Translations under genes and position numbers: made by a program | Origin: Phaeosaccion multiseriatum | Lineage: Eukaryota > Ochrophyta, other classes | Assembly: GCA_965112735.1 (NCBI GenBank) | Contig: OZ218954.1 | Span: 558,001-622,000, forward strand | Direction of reading: 5' to 3' | Length of the DNA: 64,000 nt | The notes under the pieces: generated by a model | Seen by the model: the letters and a program-made list of their open reading frames with translations, nothing else | The model's database searches: none | Told to the model about the DNA's origin: nothing | Shown: one piece after another, positions 47,939 through 59,800 of the stretch | Numbering within the stretch: the stretch's first letter is position 1 | How the letters are laid out: every line of letters starts with the position of its first letter

Positions 47939-49521
47939 TGTGAGTGGGTGGGTGGGTAGAGGCGCGAGTGCTGACATTTCGTTTTGTTTTCCTCTCACGC
48001 TGACGACGTGTGTGTGCTGTATGGCATGAATGTGCATGTGTGTGTGTGTGTATGTGTGTGTGTGTGTGCGTGCGTGTGTGTGCGTGTGTGTGTGTGTGTG
48101 TGCGTGTGTGTGTCCCTCTCTCTATCTGTGTGTGTGCGCGCGTGTAGGTATGCGAAGCAGTGGTGTGTGCTTCGGCCCCAACAGTTGGCGACGCTTTCGC
48201 GGATGAGGTGGACAAGAGCAGGAAAGATGCCATCTTCAAGGTTAGTTTAGTTTCAGTTTCAAGACCACCCCCCCGTCTCTCTCTCCGGTGTTCTCCCTCG
48301 CTCGCTCCCTCTCTCTCTCTCTCCAGACTTCTCCCTCGCTCTCCTTCACCCTCTCTCTCTCCCTCTCTCCCTCCCCCCTCGCGTCTCTCTCCCCCTCCCT
48401 CTCTTTGTCTCTCCCCCCCCCCCCCCCCCCCCCCCCCTCTCTCTCTCTCTCTCTCTGTCTCTCTCACTCTCTCCCCCTCTCTCCCTCCCCCACCCACAGG
48501 AGTTTGACACTCTCTCGATTCTGTACGGCAAAACGTCCGACGAATTCACCGACGCGGAGTTTCAGATCCGAGAGGCGAGCAATATCCGGAGGTAAGCGAG
48601 CAGTATCTGGAGGAAGCGAGCAGTATCTGGAAGTGGTGTTAGTGAATGATGGCCTGTCTGCCTGTCTGCCTGTCTCCTATCCTTTACCCCCATGTACCTG
48701 CCTGCCTACCCATACGCCTCTTACTTTTCCTCTCCCGGTGGACCTTCCTACCGCCATCCACTGCCATCCGCCTGTCCTGCAGGTCCAAGGAAGAGGTTCT
48801 GGCCGAGGCCTTGGGTGACTTGGGCCTCGCCCCGCCCCCCAAGTTTAGCAACACTGGGTCGGACGACCTTGCGCCGCCCCAGCCGCCATCTGCAGGAGGA
48901 GGAGCCTCAGCAGTTGGTGATACAGCAGCAGCAGCAGGAGGAGGAGGAGCACTTGGTCATACAGTAGTTGGTGATACAGCTCCTCCTGCGGCCGTCGCCG
49001 ACCTGCTGGGGATGGATGCCTTTGAACCTCCCGCAGCCGCAGGAGCAGATGGGCTGGACTTCCTCAACCACCAGAGTATTGGAGGGTCAGGATCAGGGTC
49101 AGGGTCAGGGTTGGTTCTTCAATCGACTGCGGTGCTGGAGGGTGGAACGTTCCAATCACTGTGGGCAACCTTGGATAGCTCTTCTGCCACTGCTACTTGG
49201 GCCCTCTCGAGGGTACCCAATAGCACAGAGGAGGTGGAAAGTGCGCTAAGCAAGTTGGGAGTACGGACCATGGCGAGCGGCGACAAGCCAGAGGCAATGA
49301 AGCTCTTCGTGTATGGGCGGGGTGGAAGGCCGGTTGGTGGTGATACCGGATCAGGAGGAGGAGGAGGAGGAGGGCCAGCAGTTGGTGATACAGCAGTGCA
49401 TCTGGCGCAAGTGAGCATGGTCAAGGCGAGTGCGTCGATGGAGGTAGTGGCCAAAGCGGAGGGAGAGGATGGCAGCCGATTCATCGAGCTTCTTAGGAGA
49501 GCCCTCGGGGCGTATTTATGA
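40538..49521 (+). CDS. Adaptor-complex beta subunit (beta-adaptin), 895 residues
   Basis: Eighteen exons: 40538-40756, 41434-41493, 41771-41852, 42146-42239, 42515-42584, 43178-43348, 43728-43853, 44445-44612, 45050-45220, 45566-45619, 45915-46037, 46324-46469, 46719-46819, 47240-47360, 47543-47600, 48148-48240, 48500-48591, 48783-49521; 2688 bases, every phase agrees. The trunk (about residues 55-650) is the beta-adaptin solenoid: [141 protein letters not shown] complexes select cargo for vesicle coats. The hinge carries AVGDTA insertions and DLLGMD, which fits the clathrin-box pattern. The C-terminus (about 785-895) resembles only the beta-appendage platform; the sandwich half of AP-1/AP-2 is not seen, favouring an AP-4-like beta, but this is not certain. 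The start is the first Met of a Gly-rich leader. Confidence 0.93.
42240..42420. repeat. (GGA)n/(GTA)n tract at the 5' side of beta-adaptin intron 4
   Basis: Begins at the donor GTGCGTGGA and runs GGAGGA with GAA variants, then GTA units (42373-42396) and GGA again. A 19-base C run at 42458-42473 follows, then TTGGTGATAC just before the acceptor at 42514. Confidence 0.92.
42870..42962. repeat. ~25-base tandem repeat in beta-adaptin intron 5
   Basis: Four diverged copies of GATCCGTTAACCCCACTCTG-type units. Confidence 0.88.
43560..43710. repeat. (TCC)n tract before beta-adaptin exon 7
   Basis: Pyrimidine array ending about 15 bases before the acceptor at 43727. Poly-Ser, poly-Leu and poly-Glu frames here are artefacts. 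Confidence 0.95.
44100..44410. repeat. ~24-30-base minisatellite CACTCCTACCCACTCACACA
   Basis: About ten units of CACACACTCCTACCCACTCA type, with two C-rich interruptions next to ACTCATCGCCCC (44090-44115, 44306-44325) that mark a larger block duplication. Lies at the 3' side of intron 7. Confidence 0.93.
44685..45005. repeat. (TCC)n then (CCTA)n tract before beta-adaptin exon 9
   Basis: TCC units to about 44760, then CTACCTAC/CAACCTACCTACC units from 44860 to 45005. All on the pyrimidine-rich sense strand, ending about 45 bases before the acceptor at 45049. Confidence 0.93.
46845..47075. repeat. ~33-base minisatellite with GGATGGCAGTGGATGAGG
   Basis: Seven copies of a unit containing GGTACTTGAGTTTGGATGGC and AGTGGATGAG, in beta-adaptin intron 13 close to the donor. 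It shows the GGCAGTGGATG motif expanding as a tandem array. ACTTGA and ACTTGATT variants distinguish copies. Confidence 0.93.
47605..48115. repeat. (GTGGGT)n/(GT)n in beta-adaptin intron 15
   Basis: GTGGGTGG-type repeats from the donor, then GT repeats. A TGGGTAGAGGCGCGAGTGCTGACAT-type segment occurs twice (47870-47896 and 47954-47981), marking a segmental duplication of about 84 bases. Confidence 0.92.
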
Positions 49522-50843
49522 CGTAACTGATGCTACGTAAGAATAATTGATGAGGACGTAAGAGAGCCCACGCACCTCCAAGACACCCCCGTTTTAGAGA
49601 CACCCAAACGACCCCTTTCCCCTTCCACCCCATACTACTGCTTGAACGAGTTTGAACATGCCATGCCCATCGTGTTGCCCTCGTCGAGACAAGTCGAATG
49701 CCGGCATCGTTGCCTCCTGCCACCTCTATCAAGTTCAGTTCTATGGCCCTGTAGCGTGTAGAGGCCTAACATACTGAAACTCCTGTTCCGTAAGGGCCAT
49801 GCGGGTCTTTACATAAGGGTGTCTTGCAGCCCAGAGGGCCCTCCCTCCCCCCCCCCCCCTAAAGTGCCTCTATCGCCGAGTTGAGCAGTTCTGGTTACGC
49901 GTCCCAGGTAGGGGTGGGTAAGGAAAATCCCTCTCCCTCACTAGTGGCACTGCACTACGCCAATCGCCTTTTATTTCTTTCTTTGGCACTCTTTTATGCT
50001 ACTCTTAATTTCTTTTCAGTTAAATGAAGATCACATACGCGGTATTACCATATCAGTACACCCTCGTGTGATGTATAGATTATTAGATGGCGCTTCGTCT
50101 TCCTTCGTGGCGGTGGAGGACCCACCCCACAAGCACCACTTCCGCACACTCGAACTCTACCTCTACCCGATGAAGAGTCGTTCAGTTGCGGCGCGCCGTG
50201 AACTCCGCGTCTTCTCTTCCCTCTTCTTTACTTCCTCTGTCTGCTCTTGGTTGGGCGGTTGGGCTGAAACTGAAACTAGCCAGGCATACCCTCGCCCACA
50301 CATTTATACACATACACACTTTCAGTTTCTTAGGTGATTCCTATTAAGTTAATGAATACTAACCATGCTACTCAACAATGCCTCAATGAGACACCTCCCC
50401 TGCCCCTTACGTACCCCTGACGTACCCCTGACGTTCTCTCTTACCCTCACAGTCCGGCCCAGCTACAGCTACAAGTATATCGACATTGTCAAGTCGATAT
50501 AGTAGATCGAGATCGACATTTTCTTGTCCTTGTCAAGTCTGCCCGACTACCCCTCCCTCCCCGGGGGGGTATCCCCGCTGACGAGAAAAGGGTGAAGACG
50601 TGAAGACGTGTATGCCCCCACCCCTCTCTCTGCATCTCTTTCTCTCTCTCTTGCCCCCTTCCTTCTCGCCCCCTTTCTCCCCCCCTCCATTCCTCCCTCT
50701 CTCCCTCCCTCTCTCCATCTCTCCCTCCCACCCTCCCTCCCACTCTCCCTTCCTCCCCTCTCTCCCTCCCTCCCTCCCTCCCTCCCGCCCTCCCTCCCGT
50801 CCCTTGACGTATAACAACCGTACACCATGTTTTCCTCAAGGAC
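49522..50843. other. Convergent intergenic region
   Basis: About 1.3 kb between the beta-adaptin stop and the stop of the large membrane-protein gene. Mostly unique up to 50600, with GAAACTGAAACT at 50260 and an imperfect palindrome around TCGACATTGTCAAGTCGATA (50475-50500). From 50630 to 50805 it is a TCCC-rich tract. The open frame 49996-50337 has no domain and no splice support; not called. Confidence 0.6.
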
Positions 50844-53800
50844 TCATTCGTCCTCCGGCCGAGGAGGAAAAGAACAAGAAGGAGGAGGAAGAGAATATGA
50901 TGAAGCACGAGGTCGAGGGGGAGGTGTTGGTGATTTAGAAGGGGGTCGAAGAGGAGGAAGAGGAGAGGAACAGGAAGGAACAAGAAGAGCAGGTGGAGGA
51001 GTTGGTGATACAGAAGGAGGTCGTGGAGGAGGAAGGGAAGATGAAGAAGGAGGACGACGAGGAGGTGGAGTGGTTGGTGATACAGAAGGAGGTTGTGGAG
51101 GAGGAGGGGGGGGGGGGGGAGGACTCGGGGAGGGGCTACTTTCTCCCCAACCCCCTTCAAGGAGCCTCTCCCACCAAGGAGCCGTCGCCACACCTTCTAT
51201 ATCACCAACTCCTCCTCCACGTCGGCCCCGTTCTCCTCTTCCCCTTCCTCCTCTTCCTCCTCCTCGTCTTCCTCCTCCTACTCCACGTCGGTCTCGTTCT
51301 ACTCCTCCCCTTCTTCTTCCTCCTCCTCCTGCTGTTGCCCATCCTCCTCCTCTTCTCCCTCCTGCTGCAGTTCCCCATCCTTCTTCTTCTTCATCTTCAT
51401 CTTCTTCTTCTTCTTCCTCCTCCTCTTCTCCTCCTCTGGTGAAGGCGCTCCGACCGGACAGGTCCGTCACCACCGCCCTGTTGCCACTCACCCCCACGAC
51501 CGTCATGCCGCCACCTGTGACCACCTCCCTCCTCCTGGACGGTTGCCTCTCTGCTGCCATCCTTAGCCTTGGCTGCCTCTCCACGGTTACCCTTCGACTC
51601 CTCGGATGAATTTGCATTGCCCTTGGGTAAGACGGCCTGCCTGAATCCGTCGTACGGAGAGCCTGTAGCTGAGGGGGCGGCCCCCCTAGCCCCCCTGGAG
51701 ACATTCCCATGCCCAATCCACCCCGTGGCATCACCACCTCCCGACTGCCTCCGCGCCCGCTCAGGTGGCGACCAAACGGACGAGGTTGCCCGGCTCTGCT
51801 GCTGCTGCTGCTGCTCGAGGCGAAGGCGTCCCTCCCCTCGTCTTCATCGTCGTCGTCGCCGCTGCTGCCACTGCTGCTGCTGCTACTGTCGGTGTCAGGA
51901 CCGATCCAGCCGCTGCTCACCGTGGTGTCAGGACTGTCTCTGACACTTCCCATCTGACTGCTGTTGCTGCCCATGCCGGCCCTGTGGCTGCCGCTCCAAG
52001 CGAAACCGCTGAAACCGCTGAAACCGCTGTAACCGCTCCTGTTACTGCTCCTGCTACCGTCGCTTGTGGGTGCGATTGGGTGTCCGAGTGGGTGTACAAT
52101 GGGGTGTCCCATTTCGGGCCCAAGTTGGGGTCCGACCAACCCAGTTAGCACTAGGCTTTCTCCCACTAGCGGCTCTGAATTCGCCGACCCTGACCCTGAC
52201 CCTGACCCTCGCACAGAACCTCGCACTGGCTCTGGCTCTGGCCCCGACCCTGACCCTGACCCTGACCCTCGCTCTAGTCCTGACCCTAACCCTGACCCTG
52301 GCCCTGACCCTTGTTCTAGCCCTGAAACTGGCTCTGGTACTGAATCTGACCCTGGCCCTGACCCTTGCTCTAGCCCTGAAACTGGCTCTGGTACTGACCC
52401 TGACCCTGGCCCTGACCCTTGCTCTAGCCCTGAAACTGGCTCTGGTACTGAATCTGACCCTGGCCCTGACCCTTGCTCTAGCCCTGAAATTGGCTCTGGT
52501 ACTGAATCTGACCCTGGCCCTGACCCTTGCTCTAGCCCTGTTTCCTCTGGTACTGACCCTCGCCCTGACCCTGACCCTGACCCTGACCCTGACCCTGACC
52601 CTGGCCCTGGCCCTGGCCCTGACCCTGACCCTGCTGCAGAGGCGGTGGCGCCGGCTGCTCCCACCTCCTCCGTCTGTGTTCCCGCTGTTGCCACTCCCCC
52701 TCCTCCTCCTCCTCCTCCTCCTCCATTTGCTGCCATCACCGTCTCGGTCTCCGCCCCCGTCCCTGTCCCTGCCGCCGCTGCCGCTGCTGCTGCTACTGCT
52801 CCCCCCCCTCCTCCTCCTCCTCCTACTCCACGCGTTGTAGTCGGCATTGAAGGCAAACTCGGATTCTTGAGTGGCAGGCGTAGGCACTCCATGAAGTGGC
52901 AGGCGTTCTTACGCAGCATCTTGCCATAGATTGCCTTCCAACCCTCTTTCGTACGCTTGTTTAGGAACGTCTGTTTGTCCTTCCAACCCTGCTGCCGAAG
53001 GTTCACCACGTCGGCGTGTTCGTCATGTACAGCATCACTGCTGTCGACGACCTGCTTGGTGTGTCTGCTGCCATCCTCGTTGGAGGAAGAGGAGGAGGAG
53101 TTACAAGCCGAGAGGGCTGCGTGCCATAGACCAAGGAGGGCATCGAGGTAAAGTGGTAGTGAAACCGCCACGATGAAGAGGATCTGTGGTTCGTTGGGAG
53201 GGAAGGAGGGAGGGAGGGAGGGAGGGAGAGAATGACCGTCTGACACCCAAGTACTGACTGACTGACTGACTGACTAACTGAGTGACGGACTGACCACACA
53301 TACTGACTGATTGACTGACTGACACCAAGTACTGACTGACTGACACCAAGTACTGACTGACTGACTGACTGACACCACGAACTGACTGACTGAAAACCAA
53401 GTACTGACTGACTGACTGACACCAAGTACTGACCGACTGACACCAAGTACCCACCTGCAGAACATAAATGGCGTTGGTGGCCCTCCGCTCGAACTCCGTC
53501 CCCCTATCCACTGCCAGCCTTCGACGATCCAATGCCAGCCCCTCCGTCCCGTCGTCCTCCTCCTCCTCCTCTTCCTCCTTCTTATCGTGTAACTGCATGG
53601 CTAGCAACAGGGCCAGCATCACCACATTCACGCCCGCGCCCACACCGGCCACCAGGTTGAGCTCCGAGTTACAGAACGGCCGAATCACCACCACGAGCAG
53701 GAGATTCGCTGACACAAAGGCAAGGAAGAGGATGAGCTGAGTAGTCGAGTTCGGGACAAATACTGCGACTGCAGCCAGCGCCACGATCTCCGCAAAGGTG

Positions 53801-56800
53801 AAGAGTGCGTAGTACAGGCCGGTATCTGTGAAGTCGGCATATATCGGTTCGTTGCCAATCCTCAAGAGCTCCGCCTCCGCCACACGCTTCCTGGCCTTGA
53901 GCTTCAGGGCCTGTTGGTGATGCTGCTGTATCACCAACTGCTGTCGCTGCAGCCGCTGCTCACGTAGCACCACCTCCTGCTGCTCTGGCGACGGCGGAGG
54001 CTGATGCTGCACCCTTGCCTCCTCCTCCCTCTGCTGTATGACCAACTCCATATGCTGCTGATGCTGCTGATGCTGCTGCTCTTGGTCGGAGGTGGTGATG
54101 AGAAGCCGCAGCTCATTTGTATATTCTGTGATCCACGCCCCTGCGGGTGGGAGGGAGGGAGGGAAGGAGGGAGGGAGGGAGGGAGGGAGGGAGAGAGGGA
54201 GGGAGGGAGAGAAGGAGGGAGGGAGGGAGGGAGGGAAGGAGAGAGAGGGAGAGGTCACGCACACACACACACCAAAACACACGAACACACACTTCACACA
54301 CTCACGCTCACTCTCTCTGTGTGATGAGCACACACACACATACACACACACGCACGGGGGGGTGCGCGCACGCGCGTACTCACTCCTCTCACCTGTGTCG
54401 AAACAGGAGAGGAATCGCTCCTCGGCATACAGAGTGGCCCAAAGGGAGTCCTTCACTCTGGTCCACACCCCACCCATCCACCCCTGTTGGTGATACACAT
54501 CATGAGACGAGGGACGAGAGGAGAAAGATGCCTCGTCGCGGACTACTACATCGGAATCTTCCTTCTCCTCCTGCTCCTCCTCCTCCTCCTCCTCCTCCTC
54601 ATTCTCCATATACTTCCTCTTGTTCGTATCCGGAGCATACCGCGCGAAGACAAGTCGACTTGCCGGCACCGATTCGGATCCATTCCCCTCCCCCTCCCCT
54701 TCCCCTGTCCTACTCGTCCTTGAGCTCTGCTGCTGTATCACCAACTGCTGCTGCTGGTCTTGCCACTGACGGAGCAGCCTCACGATGAACCCACCACAGT
54801 ACACCACTATAAGCCCAGGCAGTAGCACAAACGCAAGCACCGCCCCCAGCATCACCCCCCAGCTGCAGTTTGAGTCTGAGGTCATTAGAACGTCCAGCTC
54901 CGCCAACGAGGTGCCCTCCAGTATGAACATCATCACCATAATCAGCACATGTGGATAATACGTCCAAAACTTGGGTGTCTCTTGCACCTCCACGGGAGGC
55001 CCAACCATGGTAGCCAACGAGGGGCTAACGACGCCCGGGTCCCCAGCCTCTACTGTCGCTGTATCGTCCGTCACCCCACTGGCCGCCGACCTACTGCTGC
55101 TGCTGAGTGCGTTGGTACCCTGCAGCAGGACCTTCGTCCTCTCCGTCGTCGCCAAGCTAACTCCTTCTCCTCCTCCTCCTCCTCCTTCTCCCTTTTCTTC
55201 TTCTTTTTCTTTTTCCTCTCTTTCTTTTTCTTCTTCTCCTTCTCGCGTCTCTTCCTTCTCCTCCTTCTCCTCCTTCTCCTCCCCCTCCCTCCACGTCCTC
55301 CCGGCCTGAGTGTCAAAGACTCCGCTGACGCGATAGAAGCTCGGTACCTGAGCAGGTAACGCTCGATTGGCCTTAAGGGTTCCGAGTCGGGATGAGGATG
55401 AGGGTAAGCGCAAGGGTGTGGGGTGAGGGAGGTTCTGAGATACTCTGTCTTCCTTCCACTGTCATCGGCCCCACTCTCCCACGCTGTCTTCCCCTCCTTC
55501 TCTCTCTTGTCCCTCTCCTTCTCCTTCTTTTCTCTCTCTCTCACCTTGTCTTCCTTCCACTGCCATCGGCCCCACTCCTCCGCCGCTTGCAGCTCCTCTC
55601 GATACGCCGCCCCTAGGGCCACTGACACTCGGTTCCTACGCGAAGAGAGGGGGCTGGAAGACGTCGACTGCTCCGGCCTTGTTAGCTCTCCTCCTCCTCC
55701 TCCTCCCTCCTCTCCTCCTTCTCCTCCTCCTCCTTCTCCTCCTCCTCCTCCTCCTCCTCCTCCTCCTCCTCCTCCCTCCTCTCCTCCTTCTCCTCCTTCT
55801 TCTCCTGATTCTGAAACGTCAATGACCAGGTTGTGGTTGTTATGCGATGTGGTTCGTCGCAAGCGGTCAAGACCAAGCCTTTCCCTCGTCGCGGCTCGGT
55901 TGGTCGCCGCATGCGTCATGGTTTGATTCATGACTGCATGTGTCAAGGCCCGATTCGCCACTCCTCCATCGCCCCACTGTCCCGACACTTCCGACCACCC
56001 TCCCTCTGTCCTGACACCCTCCGTCTGTCTTCCTCCGGCCCCGTTCAAATCAGCCGAAGAGACTGACTGCGCCCCGTCCGCGCTCTCTCTCGCCGCTACT
56101 CCACCTCCCCTCGGACGGCGGCTGGTAGGGGGGGGGGGGATGCAAGTATGGGGTGGGAGAGGGTCGAGTGTTGTAAGTCAACGGGAGGAAAGGAGGGGAC
56201 GAACGGGCCTTCCATTGACTACCATCGGGCAGGAAGGGAAGAGAAGGAAGGGAAGGGAGGGGAATGCACCGCCATAGACCGCCACTGCCACAGCACGTCT
56301 CTCTTACATGGAATTTGATATAAGTACGCCCTTGAACACAGAAACTGGAACTGACACTGAAAAACCGAAACTGAAACTGATACTTACGTGCAACACAAGC
56401 TGCTGTTGCCGGGGGGATGTTGGTTCTCCAGCAGAAAGCGTATGTCAGTCCCGCGCGTAATGCCCATTTGCTGAGCAACGTTCCACTCCAGCTTGGCTCT
56501 TTCTCGAGCGTGCCATTTCGCCTCGATATAGCTACCGAGCAGGAGATTCAATACCACCTACCACGGAGGAGGAGGAGGAGGAGGAGCAAAGGGGTTGGTG
56601 GTCAGGTTGGGTACCGGAGGTGGTCAGGTTGGGCACCGAGAGAGGAAAGCGAGTGTCGGGGGGGAGTAGTCGGACAGGGTGTGTGTGGGCGGGTGGGTAG
56701 ATGGGCGGATGGATGGATGGATGGATGGATGGATGGATGGATGGATGGATGGATGGATGGATGGATGGATGGATGGATGGATGGATGGATGGGTGGATGG

Positions 56801-59800
56801 ATTGATGGATCGCTGGATGGATGGATGGACGGATGGATGGACGGGTGGCTGGACGGATGGGTGGATGGGCGGATGGATGGGTGGATGGGTGGATGGATGG
56901 ATGGATGGATGGATGGATGGGTGGATGGATGGATGGATGGATGGGTGGGTGGATGGATGGGTGGATGGATGGATGGATGGGTGGATGGATGGATGAATGG
57001 GTGGATGGATGGTGGGTGGATGGATGGTGGGTGGATGGATGGACGGAAGGGTGGATGGAAGGATGGATGGGTGGATGGAAGGATGGATGGGTGGATGGAT
57101 GTATGGATGTATGGCTGGATGGCTGGATGAATGGATGGGTGGATGGATGGATGGATGGGTGGATGGATGGATGGATGGATGGATGGATGGCTGGATGGGT
57201 GGATGGATGGATGGATGGATGGGTGGATGGATGGATGGATGGATGGATGGGTGGGTGGATGGATGGATGGATGGATGGATGGATGGGTGGATGGCTGTCA
57301 GGCAAGTGTGTAGAGAGACCCGACCCGACATGCACCCGTTGTCCTGACACAGACGCTCTCTCTCTCCACTGTCCTGACACCCACTATCTCTCCACTGTCC
57401 TGACACACACTCACCATGATGAACACGATCCCCCCCGCCAAGATAAGGTTTCCGACGAAGCGTTGCACCGCCTCCTCGCTGCTGCACGAACCCTCGTCAT
57501 CCACTGCCATCCTCTCCTCCTCTCGTTCTTGTTTATCGAAGTCGAATTCCCACCAGAGATTGGTCCAGGAGAGGGTTCTGGCGAAGGCTGAGAACCGCCT
57601 TTCCGACGGCACCACAAAGGCGAGGAGAGCAAGGCCTTGCAGGTGTTGAACCATCACGCGCGCACTGAGATGGAAGTGGATGGGTGCGTGGTGTCAGGAT
57701 AAGAGGGAGGGTGTCAGGTGGGGTAAGGCCACTGAGTGGGTTTCCGAGCCGAGAGAGAGAGAGAGAGAGAGAGAGAGGCGCTGCTCAAACCTCTAATAGC
57801 CCCCACCCCGACGCCCACGCCCACGCCCACGCTCACCTCGTTGCACTTGGGCTCCTCGCCGATACCCAAGCCCCCCCCCTTGTCAATGTGTCACTGTCGA
57901 CACCCCTGCTGATGGTGTCTGTAGAGGGCCCAGCGGAGGAAGGACGAATGAAGGTCAAGGTTGAGCCGGTGGGACCTCCTCCTCCTCCGAGGGTGCCGAA
58001 GACGGATACAAGACCGACAAGTCCCAATGCGACTGCCACAATGGAGCTGAGGAGAATGCCGGTGGTGCGACCGTCAAGATAAAACTTATCCACCGCCTGA
58101 TACACATGTTGTATATATAAGAGAGAGGAGGGGGAGGAGGAAGGGTCTCAGAACTGTGGGCAGGAGGGTGGATGGGTGGGTGGGTGGGTGTCAGGAATAG
58201 TGGCAGAGGATGGCAGTGGATGCCAGAGGATGGCCTCAGTGGATGCCAGAGGAGGATGGCAGTGGATGGGCAGTTGGGCAACAAGAGCAAGCACGTACCT
58301 CTCTCCCCCGCAAGAGATCGTCCTGCTGCCCCGGCACGACACCTCCGCCTCCCCCCTTGCCCTGCTCCTCCACATAGTCCGCGCAGGCTGCTTCTTCGTA
58401 CATGTTGATCTCACGTGAGAAGGAGCTCGGGCTTCCTCCTCCCTCCTCTCCCTCGTCGCCCTCTCCCTGCTGCTCATCCGTAACTGTAAGGTACTCCACA
58501 ACCACGATAAGCTCCTCTTCCGTCTGGCGCACAATGTCCACTCTCCCTCCCCGTCCACTGCCATCGCCGCCTCCGTCGATCCCATTCACTACGCCGCACA
58601 GCTCCTGGAAGCTCGAGGGGTCCACATAGAGCAGAAAGGAGCTGCTCCCCCCCCCCTCCTCCTCCTCCTCCTGCTGAAGACCTCGGCCTCTGTGTTGTAC
58701 TCGGCTTGAGTCGCCCCACTCCATCCTTGCTCCTCCCCTCCCTCCTCCCCATCCCCCTTCCCCTCCTCCATCCACTGCCATCGCCGTCATGGCAAGCCGG
58801 CGCCGAGCCTGAGACGCCGCCACTGAGACACCCAAGACGATCAAGTTGCCTTCTGCGTCCACCTCAGTGTCTACCGCACAGCCGCTCACCCCTGCAGCGG
58901 CGGCATCGTACTCGGCCAAGATGTTGTACTCTGTGCGATTGCTGCCATCTGTGTACTCCACCCGCCGTAGCAGAAGCTCCGTGCTGCCCTGCACGGGCAC
59001 CACGGCTCCGGTGTCAGCGTCGACGACCCGCCCACAGCAGCCGTACACGTACTCGTCACCTGATTTATATATGTATATATAATATATATAAATGTATATA
59101 TACATTGTGTATGTATGTCAGCACAGAGAGTCAGGAGGGGTGGATGGGGGGGGGGGGGGGGGGAGGACAGCGGGCTCCTTTGGAAGAAGCGCACGCACAC
59201 ACACTCGCAAGAGAGGCAAGGAAGGGCAGGCCGGTAGCAAGGCGTGGGTGGCAAGGTGAACGAGCGAGTGTTGACTTACCGTTAACGGCCGTTATCGATC
59301 TCGTCTCCTCCGTGCATGCCGCCGCATCCGACGGTGTCGGCGTAAAGTCTACGTCTCTGGAGTCCGTTGGGCCTGCTGTCGGCGCTGCTGTCGGAACTAC
59401 TGTTGGTGCTGATGTTGGTGTGGCTGTTGGTGCCGCTGTTGGTGCTGATGTTGGTGTGGCTGTTGGTGCCGCTGTTGGTGCTGACGTTGGTGTGGCTGTT
59501 GGTGCCGCTGTTGGTGCTGATGTTGGTGTGGCTGTTGGTGCCGCTGTTGGTGCTGATGTTGGTGTGGCTGTTGGTGCCGCTGTTGGTGCTGATGTTGGTG
59601 TGGCTGTTGGTGCCGCTGTTGGTGCTGATGTTGGTGCGGCTGTTGGTGCTGATGTTGGTGTGGCTGTTGGTGCCGCTGTTGGTGCTGATGTTGGTGTGGC
59701 TGTTGGTGCGGCTGTTGGTGCTGCTGTCGGTGCTGCTGTTGGTGTGGCTGTTGGTGCTGATGTTGGTGTGGCTGTTGGTGCCGCTGTTGGTGCCGCTGTT

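Noticed and set aside
49996-50337. 113-codon + strand open frame between convergent genes
   Set aside because: No domain, no in-phase neighbours, ends in motif sequence; could be untranslated region.
52190-52640. Telomere-like CCCTAACCCTGACCC text
   Set aside because: Only one CCCTAA occurs; the rest is CCCTGA/CCCTGG and codes Gly/Ser/Pro repeats in frame within the membrane-protein tail.
56679-57591. MDGWMDGW and SIHPSIHP frames
   Set aside because: (GGAT)n array within an intron of the - strand gene.
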